DNA of 46,971 nt, from positions 1 to 46,971 of the forward strand of contig DKFC01000028.1 of NCBI GenBank assembly GCA_002452745.1, written 5' to 3'. Source of the stretch: Firmicutes bacterium UBA6806. GTDB taxonomy: Bacteria; Bacillota; Clostridia; Peptostreptococcales; Acidaminobacteraceae. The position numbers and the translations under genes are program-made. Below are positions 40,284 to 46,971 of this stretch, piece by piece. The notes beneath the pieces are model-generated. The model was not told the origin of the DNA, did no database searches, and saw nothing but the letters and a program-made list of their open reading frames with translations. The number at the start of each line of letters is the position of its first letter. Position 1 is the stretch's first letter.

Positions 40284-41789
40284 TTACACTGCCCACCTCT
40301 TTGCTCTCTCCACAGCCTTCTTCCACATTGCCCGGTTGTACTCTCTAACGCTTTCCTCGACAACTGGGAAAAACATTCTGCCCCTTACGGGATTTGGATG
40401 AATAATTTTTCGGTTTGAAATGGAATCCTGCCAAACGCCAATTGAAAGCCCTGCCATTCTGGCAATCCCAAATGCAGTCATCTCGCTAAATTCGTCTCTC
40501 TCAACAGGTATCCCCAGCACATCTGATTGAATTTGCATGAGCAAGTCGTTTTCGGCAAATTGTCCATCTGTTTTTAAAGTCTCCATTTCAATTGCCGAAT
40601 CTTCCTTCATAGCATCGAATACGTCTGCCACTTGATAAGCAATTGCCTCTATTCCAGCCCGGATAATATGATTTTTATTTGTTCCTCTGGTCATTCCAAG
40701 CATGACCCCTCTGGCATCCATATCCCAATGGGGTGCACCTAATCCTGTAAATGCCGGCACAAAATAGACGCCGCCAGTGTCCTTCACGAGCCCGCCAAAG
40801 TAAGCACTGTCTCTCATATCAGAGAGCAGTTTCAGATCATCTTGTAGCCATCTAAGAACTGCTCCACCCATGAAAACAGAACCCTCTAACGCATACGTGA
40901 CTTTGCCGTTGAGACGCCATGCAATCGTGGTCAAAAGTCCATGTGAGGACAGCATCATTTGGCTTCCTATATTCATCAACAAGAAGCACCCATTTTCATA
41001 AGTGACCTTGGCATCTCCTATTCTATTTGCGCCCTGCCCAAACAGAGCTGCTTGCTGGTCACCTGCCATGGCAGAAATCGGAATTTTCGCACCACCGAAC
41101 ATACTCTCATGTGTTTTGCCAAACAGATCATTTGAGTTTAACACCTCTGGTAAAAGAGAACGTGGAATTTTTAAAGCTTCCAATATTGTTTCATCCCAAG
41201 TCATTGTGCTTATATTAAAGAGCATCGTCCTAGACGCATTTGAACAATCTGTGAAGTGACACTCTCCATGTGTGAGCTTCCAGAGCAGCCACGTGTCTAT
41301 TGTCCCAAATGCCAACAGGCCCTCTTCTGCCATAGCTTGAGCCTCGGGTACATTATCTAGAATCCACTTCAGTTTTGTCCCTGAAAAATAGGCATCTGCA
41401 ATGAGCCCCGTGTTCTCATGAACATACTTTGAAAGTTCGCTGCGCTTAATTGCATCACTCATCTCAACAGTTCTTCGACACTGCCACGAAATCGCATTAT
41501 ATATAGGTTTTCCCGTTTCCCTGTTCCAGACCACACAAGTTTCCCGCTGATTGGCAATTCCAATACACGCAATGGAATCAGGGCTAACCCCTGCACTGTC
41601 AAGCACCTCACGTACGATTCCCAGCTGTGTTCCCCATATTTCCATTGGGTCATACTCAACCCATCCCAAATTAGGGGCTATCTGACGAATCGGCTGTTGT
41701 GCAATTCTTATGATCTCGCCCTTCAAATTAAAGAGCACTGCTCTTGAACTGGTCGATCCCTGATCTAATGCCAGTATATAAGATTTCAT
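40284..41789 (-). CDS. glpK: Glycerol kinase
   Basis: This 501-residue FGGY kinase converts glycerol to glycerol-3-phosphate. The N-terminal LALDQGSTSSRAVLFN, NQRETCVVWNRETGKP, the catalytic-domain SAMAGDQQAALFGQ and the C-terminal FGGY region (TDGQFAENDLLMQIQSDVLGIPV) are typical of GlpK. The ATG at 41789 follows AGGAGG; in-frame codons before it fall within the ribosome binding site. It is the second gene after glpP, eight bases away, with no glpF or glpD in between. Confidence 0.95.
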   Translation of the reverse strand: MKSYILALDQGSTSSRAVLFNLKGEIIRIAQQPIRQIAPNLGWVEYDPMEIWGTQLGIVREVLDSAGVSPDSIACIGIANQRETCVVWNRETGKPIYNAISWQCRRTVEMSDAIKRSELSKYVHENTGLIADAYFSGTKLKWILDNVPEAQAMAEEGLLAFGTIDTWLLWKLTHGECHFTDCSNASRTMLFNISTMTWDETILEALKIPRSLLPEVLNSNDLFGKTHESMFGGAKIPISAMAGDQQAALFGQGANRIGDAKVTYENGCFLLMNIGSQMMLSSHGLLTTIAWRLNGKVTYALEGSVFMGGAVLRWLQDDLKLLSDMRDSAYFGGLVKDTGGVYFVPAFTGLGAPHWDMDARGVMLGMTRGTNKNHIIRAGIEAIAYQVADVFDAMKEDSAIEMETLKTDGQFAENDLLMQIQSDVLGIPVERDEFSEMTAFGIARMAGLSIGVWQDSISNRKIIHPNPVRGRMFFPVVEESVREYNRAMWKKAVERAKRWAV

Positions 41790-41797
41790 GATACCTC

Positions 41798-42364
41798 CTA
41801 TAACCCCCAAAGTTTGGAATTGCTCGTAGACACCGCAACTGCACCTGCTTTAAGTCCCATTATAATGTCCTCTTTGGATTGAATCAGTCCGCCAGTCACA
41901 ATTGGTGTTCTTGTCCTTGAGACGATTTGTTCCGTCACATGGTGCATAATCCCTGGAAGTATTTCCACCGCATCTGGCTGTGTATGCGTAACGGACTTGA
42001 TCCCTGTGTCAAAATTTAAAGAATCAATGAGAAACAACCTCTGGATTGATATTTTATCAAATGACTTAATCACTTTTATCATGCTGCTTTTCGTGGTGAT
42101 GATGCCATCTGTTTCTGTTCGCTTACATAGATATTCCACAGCGACGGCATCTCTGGAAAATCCCTCCAATAAGTCGAGATGTACAAATACCATTTTATTT
42201 GCATCTTTTGCACGTTTTACATTGTCTGCAATATCAAAGATACTGCCCGATAAAAAGAACAGTATCTCGCAATCTGACTTAATCGCCTCATCTAATACCG
42301 CATTGTTTCCTATAGCCCCTATTACAGGATACTCATTTGCACGTCGCATGAACTCCGTTATCAT
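41798..42364 (-). CDS. glpP: GlpP-type glycerol-3-phosphate-responsive antiterminator
   Basis: This 188-residue cytoplasmic protein binds glycerol-3-phosphate and glp leader RNA to prevent early termination. PVIGAIGN, FFLSGSIFDI, KMVFVHLDLLEGFSRDAVAVEYLC, DGIITTKSSMIKV and the C-terminal PIVTGGLIQSKEDIIMGLKAGAVAVSTSN match the GlpP family from Bacillus. The ATG at 42364 follows GGGGAGG with six-base spacing; the longer frame has no ribosome binding site. It precedes glpK directly. The leader before glpP shows no terminator hairpin, so its RNA target probably lies at another glp gene. Confidence 0.9.
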   Translation of the reverse strand: MITEFMRRANEYPVIGAIGNNAVLDEAIKSDCEILFFLSGSIFDIADNVKRAKDANKMVFVHLDLLEGFSRDAVAVEYLCKRTETDGIITTKSSMIKVIKSFDKISIQRLFLIDSLNFDTGIKSVTHTQPDAVEILPGIMHHVTEQIVSRTRTPIVTGGLIQSKEDIIMGLKAGAVAVSTSNSKLWGL

Positions 42365-42492
42365 AAAATTCCTCCCCAACCAGACATCTGCCTTAATCAT
42401 ATCACAAATTATAGACGTTATTAATGCCCTGCGGTAGATAATTCTGCTTTGGAGTTGAAATATAATTCTAAATGCTCATGCCTCTGAACAGA

Positions 42493-43572
42493 CTATTGCG
42501 GCAGTTTGGGAATTACCTTTTTGATAAACAAAGTTAGGTCTTTCATCAAGTCCACATCTTCGTTGCCCGACTCGGTGAAGATTCTCAAAATAGGTCTTGT
42601 TGGTGCACTTGCATTATTGGTCACGACGATTCCAAGAATGCCTGTACTCAGTTCCACTAATGTTCCCGGTGGGTAGATGTCCACAATTTGAAGCATGTAG
42701 TTAATAATATCTCCATCTAATTTCAAAGGCGCTGCTGTTCTCAAAATCTCAATCGCCACATCGACAGAAATTCGATTGTTGTACGTCCTATCAGAAACAA
42801 TGGCACTGAAGATATCACAAATGGTCACAATTCTCACAAGCAGTGGAATTTGATCGCCATTAAATCCGTTTGGATATCCTGAACCATCTAATTTCTCATG
42901 ATGCAGCAAAATAATTTGTCTTGAAAGTGGTGAAAGCTCCACCAGTTCTTTAAGCATATCATAACCGTATTCAACATGCTTTTTCATAACTTCAAATTCT
43001 TCTGGCTCTAATTTACCCTTCTTATTTAAAATCTCTGGCGGTACTTTTGATTTGCCGATATCTGCTAAAATAGCCCCCATTCCCAGCTTAATCAACCGCT
43101 CTCTATCTATGCCCATCTTCTTGCCAATAAGCACTGAGAGAATCATCACTTCAACCGCATGATCGTAGTGATACATTTCTGCTCCCAGCAGCTCAGTGCT
43201 ATAATATTTTTTGTCATACTGATCGTATATTTCAGTGATGATATCGTCAATAATTCGCCTTAAGCTTCTTATGTGATCCTCTCTGACCTGTTTCGATTTC
43301 TCACTGCTGATGCTGTCTTGAAGTTCATAGAGTTGTTTCATCATGGTGATTGCCTGTAGTTTCAGCACATCTGCAATCATAGGTTCTAAAATTATGCCTT
43401 CGGATATCTCATCTTCCACATACACATGTCTGATGTCAATTGATTTGAGTTTTTCAATCAATTGGCTGGTTAGTGACGTATCCTTTTGAACCAGTAGCGA
43501 CAGTTTAGAATCGTATATTGGCTTGGCGACCTTCAACCCTGGATTTACCTCGCTAATATGAATCAATCTCAT
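42493..43572 (-). CDS. HD-GYP domain protein with an altered HD motif
   Basis: This 359-residue protein has an N-terminal region of about 125 residues of unknown type and an HD-GYP domain, usually a c-di-GMP phosphodiesterase. The GYP part is intact (HHEKLDGSGYPNGFNGDQIP; His224, His225, Gly-Tyr-Pro 232-234), as are His138 and the later DIFSA Asp. The HD dyad itself reads Ala170-Asp171 (GAILADIGK) instead of His-Asp, so one metal ligand is missing. Activity may be lost or changed; a binding-only role is possible. It is divergent from a chemoreceptor-like gene. Confidence 0.88.
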   Translation of the reverse strand: MRLIHISEVNPGLKVAKPIYDSKLSLLVQKDTSLTSQLIEKLKSIDIRHVYVEDEISEGIILEPMIADVLKLQAITMMKQLYELQDSISSEKSKQVREDHIRSLRRIIDDIITEIYDQYDKKYYSTELLGAEMYHYDHAVEVMILSVLIGKKMGIDRERLIKLGMGAILADIGKSKVPPEILNKKGKLEPEEFEVMKKHVEYGYDMLKELVELSPLSRQIILLHHEKLDGSGYPNGFNGDQIPLLVRIVTICDIFSAIVSDRTYNNRISVDVAIEILRTAAPLKLDGDIINYMLQIVDIYPPGTLVELSTGILGIVVTNNASAPTRPILRIFTESGNEDVDLMKDLTLFIKKVIPKLPQ

Positions 43573-43744
43573 CTTTGTTATTTACCCTCCTGACTTAGCC
43601 GATTGTCTAATGTTCATTTTTACCCACTATTCGGCATGACAAACCCATCCTAGATATTATTATATCACAACAATTATGTTTTTATTGTAGATTTTAACGA
43701 AATCCTGCGGGTATAAACCCTTAATAAACAATGAGGAGGTAAAG

Positions 43745-45724
43745 ATGAATTTAAACGCGCCTATTAGTATCTCAAAGAAAATCAGCCTCATAACCCTGAT
43801 GCTATTTATGGTCATGGAAATCATAATCGGCACTTTTTTCAATTCCAAATTCAATCAATTTGCCACTCATTACATCGCCTCAATCTCTGAAGAACAGATG
43901 AAGACAACGCTTTCCGAACTGTCTTTCTACATGGAGCGGAAGACAGCCATAAGTGACTTACTCTCCCAGAGCAATACGGTTAAACAATATATCTCCAGAA
44001 CAAAATATCTCAACACATCCCAATCGTTGACAACTATAGATGGCTATGATTCTCTCATGGCAGAACTGGATTTATACTTATCTAAAGACCCTTCAATTCA
44101 GTCGATTTCCATCTATCTTTCAGCACGCTCACAACTGCTTTATAACAACGGATCGCATATCAGCGAAGTCAACCTGAGCAATCCCATTTACAAATGGTAT
44201 CAGCAAGCACTCAATTCTGGTGAGCAAGCCATTTACACAGACCTTTACATAGACAGTCTCACTGGGGAATATATCCTCAGTGTTCAAAAGGCCATTTTAG
44301 ACGCCACAGGAACTTCTGGCGTCATAAGCGTCAATTTCTCACTCTCCTCTTTAAAGCCGTCCACTGAAGAACAACAATTTTGGATTTTAACAGATACTCA
44401 CCAAATCATCGGTACATCTATAGATCAAATCACCTCACCAACTTCGCTCAAAGAAGTTCATCCTGAATTGATGGAGGCGATTACAGAAGACCGGCTTGCT
44501 TCAACGATTGGAAATCTCGTCACACTCAATCAGGAAATTACGTATAAATACAGTTATCTGCCTAGCTACAACTGGTATATTCTCCTTGCCACAAGCACCA
44601 AAACACTGCTCGAACCTTTTAAACAGGCCCTCATGACTGGACATTTAGTAGTCCTTTTCACAATCATTCTGGTTTCAGCGATGGTCTTCGTTGCCATCAG
44701 CCGATTTTTGAAGCCGTTAAAATCATTGAAATATGGTCTCTCAGAAATATCGCAAGGACACTTCGACACTGAACTGGAGAGTTCTTTGTCAGATGAAATC
44801 GGTGCAAGTGTCTCGGCTTATAACACTATGAGAACCAGCCTAATAAGAGTCCTCAAAGAGATTTCAAAGATTACAGACACGATTCATAAGTCCACCTCTG
44901 TTCTTGCGGACGATGCCTCAAAGAGCAGCCATGCCGTCGATGAAATCGCCATGTTAATCCAAGAAGTCGCCCATGACGCCAATGTGCAAGTGGATGAAAC
45001 TCAAAATGTTTTATTCCTCACAAATTCCATCAGTTCCAAGCTGGATGACACAATTTTTATCAATCAGGATTTAAATACCAAGTCCACAATTCTTGAAGAA
45101 ATCATGATTTCAGCAAGAGAGAACTTAGATGTTTTGATTCACCAATCGGCGGTTATTGAATTGGCTCTCAAAGTGTCTCTTCAAACACTCAACAGCTGTT
45201 TTAGATATATTGATGAGATGATTGCCCTGCAAGATACCATGGGAACGCTTCTAACTGAACTTCCTCCATTTGAAAATTCTGATTATCACCCATCTGATTT
45301 AGTTGATATTTCAGAGCGCTCGCAGTTTTTGGTTAAACAGCTCTACACTGTGTTCCTCGACTTAGAAATGGCACTGGATGAAATCAATCATATTATCGTG
45401 GAAACATCAAGTTATGAAGACGATCTTCTAATGCACTGTGACTCTGCATGGGATATTTCACAGGAAATATACAATGAGATTTTTACCTGCTCTGAAACAC
45501 TAAACGTTGTTTCTTCTCGAAGCATTTCCATCACCAAAGTCATGGAAAATATCATCTCCCTGTCACAATCAACGGCAATCGCTTCTGAAGAAGTGGACAG
45601 CGCAATCCAAAACCATACCTTGGCCATGAAAAACATAGAGCACCAAATCACCACCCTTTACAAGAGCAGTATCCGCCTCAGCAATGAACTTTCCAATTTT
45701 AGAACCGAAGGCAAAGAGAATTAG
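43745..45724 (+). CDS. Chemoreceptor-like protein lacking the CheA/CheW-binding tip
   Basis: This 659-residue protein has a membrane segment (about 14-34), an extracellular Cache-like domain (to about 290; DLYIDSLTGEYILSVQKAI, IISVNFSLSSL-type strands), a second membrane segment (about 297-320), HAMP (FLKPLKSLKYGLSEISQGHFDTEL) and a long helical C-terminal part. The helices resemble a chemoreceptor, but the hairpin tip with its conserved QTNLLALNAAIEAARAGE-type sequence is missing; a loop LTELPPFENSDYHPSDL lies in its place. It can therefore hardly couple to CheA. The start follows GAGGAGG. Confidence 0.82.
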   Translation: MNLNAPISISKKISLITLMLFMVMEIIIGTFFNSKFNQFATHYIASISEEQMKTTLSELSFYMERKTAISDLLSQSNTVKQYISRTKYLNTSQSLTTIDGYDSLMAELDLYLSKDPSIQSISIYLSARSQLLYNNGSHISEVNLSNPIYKWYQQALNSGEQAIYTDLYIDSLTGEYILSVQKAILDATGTSGVISVNFSLSSLKPSTEEQQFWILTDTHQIIGTSIDQITSPTSLKEVHPELMEAITEDRLASTIGNLVTLNQEITYKYSYLPSYNWYILLATSTKTLLEPFKQALMTGHLVVLFTIILVSAMVFVAISRFLKPLKSLKYGLSEISQGHFDTELESSLSDEIGASVSAYNTMRTSLIRVLKEISKITDTIHKSTSVLADDASKSSHAVDEIAMLIQEVAHDANVQVDETQNVLFLTNSISSKLDDTIFINQDLNTKSTILEEIMISARENLDVLIHQSAVIELALKVSLQTLNSCFRYIDEMIALQDTMGTLLTELPPFENSDYHPSDLVDISERSQFLVKQLYTVFLDLEMALDEINHIIVETSSYEDDLLMHCDSAWDISQEIYNEIFTCSETLNVVSSRSISITKVMENIISLSQSTAIASEEVDSAIQNHTLAMKNIEHQITTLYKSSIRLSNELSNFRTEGKEN

Positions 45725-45805
45725 CCGTTCCCATTCTCAGTCATATAGTTATTTTATTTGTTTTATGATAAAATTGATTGTATGTTTTAGAGTTTGGAGG
45801 TTCTC

Positions 45806-46852
45806 ATGTATAAAGCCATTTCCTATAATCCATATGATGATAACTGCCAGTATGTCGACGTCAGATCTGAATCAGAATTTCAAAAGGGACACATTCCCGG
45901 CGCAATAAACTTCCCTATTTTATCTGATGAAGAACGTCATATTGTCGGACACCTATATAAAAACGTCTCCGTTGATGAGGCCAGAAAAGTTGGTTTAGAA
46001 GCTGGGTCTAAAAAACTGCTACCTCTATTTAACCTAGTTGAGCACTTACAAGCTGAAATGCCTCAACATAAAATTGTCTTTTACTGTTCAAGAGGTGGAT
46101 ACCGCAGCACCTCTGTTGCTCTCCTTCTCAGAGGAATTGGTCTTCCTGTACACTGGGTATCCGGGGGCTATAAAGCCTATCGTCAAGTGGTTCTAAATCA
46201 CCTTTCAGCACCTGATTTCTATCCAAAGGTCATCGTGCTTCACGGCTTATCTGGAACTGGAAAAACCCATGTCCTTAAAACACTTCAAGCAAAAGGTCTC
46301 CCTGTTTTGGATTTAGAAAGCATCGCCAATCACAAGGGCTCTCACCTTGGGCACATCGGTATCGAAGCGATTCAAACTCAACAGGGGTTTGAAAATCAAA
46401 TATTTCATGAGTTGTTGCGGCTTAACCATAAATACTGCTTTGCAGAATCAGAAAGCAAGCGAATTGGTGACGTTTTTATGCCTCAGATGCTGTATGATGC
46501 AATTCAAACAGGTGAACACATCATCCTTGAAGCTGAGTTATCATTTAGAGTACAGTTGCTTGTGTCTGATTACACGCACTGCGAAAACTTTGATACTCAG
46601 CTTAAAGACGCCATCGCCAAGCTATCGCCTTATACGAGCAATGTCTTTTTAAAGGAACTCACAGAGCTTATTGATGTTCAAAATTACGCTCTAATTGCAC
46701 AGCGGCTGTTACTGGAATACTATGATCCCCTCTACCAAAAGAGTATCATCAAACATGAGTATAGTGAAACCATACAGGTTTCTGATATCAATTCTGCCTC
46801 ATCGCAAATTGCCTCTTGGTTCATCGCTAAGCATCCCAATGCAACATTATAA
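45806..46852 (+). CDS. mnmH: tRNA 2-selenouridine synthase
   Basis: This 348-residue protein (also called SelU or YbbB) replaces sulfur by selenium in 2-thiouridine at the wobble position of tRNAs, using selenophosphate. The N-terminal rhodanese domain has YVDVRSESEFQKGHIPGAINFP and the catalytic Cys94 in FYCSRGGYRS. The second domain has the P-loop GLSGTGKT (147-154). The ATG at 45806 follows GGAGG; a TTG 12 bases earlier is inside the ribosome binding site. The gene implies that SelD exists elsewhere in the genome. It is transcribed alone as far as seen. Confidence 0.95.
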   Translation: MYKAISYNPYDDNCQYVDVRSESEFQKGHIPGAINFPILSDEERHIVGHLYKNVSVDEARKVGLEAGSKKLLPLFNLVEHLQAEMPQHKIVFYCSRGGYRSTSVALLLRGIGLPVHWVSGGYKAYRQVVLNHLSAPDFYPKVIVLHGLSGTGKTHVLKTLQAKGLPVLDLESIANHKGSHLGHIGIEAIQTQQGFENQIFHELLRLNHKYCFAESESKRIGDVFMPQMLYDAIQTGEHIILEAELSFRVQLLVSDYTHCENFDTQLKDAIAKLSPYTSNVFLKELTELIDVQNYALIAQRLLLEYYDPLYQKSIIKHEYSETIQVSDINSASSQIASWFIAKHPNATL

Positions 46853-46971
46853 CTGCAGGCGGATATGAACGTAAAGACAGTACGCTCAAAAAAGTGCCGG
46901 GCATCAACGCTTTCGTTCTTTACCAGATTATTCACGCAATGGATTTCATAGAAACCCCCCCTAGACATTCG

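Noticed and set aside
46732..46968. 78-residue minus-strand frame at the window end
   Set aside because: It overlaps the end of mnmH in antisense and shows no recognisable domain. The last 119 bases of the window hold no gene that I can support.
1..46971. CRISPR arrays, insertion sequences, integrases, toxin-antitoxin or phage-defence genes
   Set aside because: No direct-repeat and spacer arrays, transposase or integrase motifs, or defence-type domains were found. Apart from the 20-bp-period array at 26881 no tandem repeats stood out.

Overview
The window reads as chromosomal DNA from a clostridial Firmicute, probably an anaerobe. This is inferred from the combination of a glmS ribozyme, a T-box in front of leuS, a YesN/LytS-type two-component system, CsoR-CopA, MutS2, GlpP, and strong AGGAGG-type ribosome binding sites with moderately low GC. 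I cannot name the species. No insertion sequence, phage gene or CRISPR array was seen. The gene order looks like stable chromosome, rich in signalling genes.

Region 1 (1-1580) holds a Nudix hydrolase and a PerR-boxed 2-Cys peroxiredoxin. Region 2 (1577-14890) is a pentose locus of about 13 kb. It has a ChvE-GguA-GguB monosaccharide ABC transporter and an operon coding for a membrane-anchored sugar-binding protein, a LytS/YesM-type kinase, a YesN-type regulator and an XylF lipoprotein. A divergent AraC-type regulator is followed by xylA-xylB. The layout matches the XylFII-LytS-YesN type of xylose sensing known from Clostridium. The likely logic is: xylose is sensed outside the cell, the ABC transporter is induced, and xylose goes to xylulose and then xylulose-5-phosphate.

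Region 3 (14950-24800) holds mscS, a PHP phosphatase, a copper operon (copA with an in-frame copZ-like tail, then csoR) behind a textbook promoter and CsoR-type operator, a GltD/NfnB-like flavoprotein, leuS with a T-box, and two small conserved genes. Region 4 (24784-35460) holds a Smr-less MutS2, a 6S-like structured RNA with tandem terminators, a flavin reductase, a divergent STAS / PAS-PP2C pair, a PRPP synthetase paralogue, tRNA-Val, a chemoreceptor, an XRE-PAS regulator and a cupin.

Region 5 (35560-46971) holds a divergent MocR regulator and EamA exporter, glmS with its ribozyme leader, glpP-glpK, an HD-GYP protein with an altered HD motif facing a chemoreceptor-like protein that lacks the CheA/CheW-binding tip, and mnmH (tRNA 2-selenouridine synthase).

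The most unusual signals are: (a) a 16-codon ORF with a strong Shine-Dalgarno sequence running through the glmS ribozyme cleavage site, with an intrinsic terminator after the ribozyme; (b) the copA-copZ fusion with a second Shine-Dalgarno and ATG that would release a free CopZ; (c) three 14-bp palindromes at exact 20-bp period before mutS2, the third carrying symmetric base changes; (d) the tipless chemoreceptor next to the altered HD-GYP protein. All positions and motifs were read by eye. Family assignments come from recognised motifs, not from a search.
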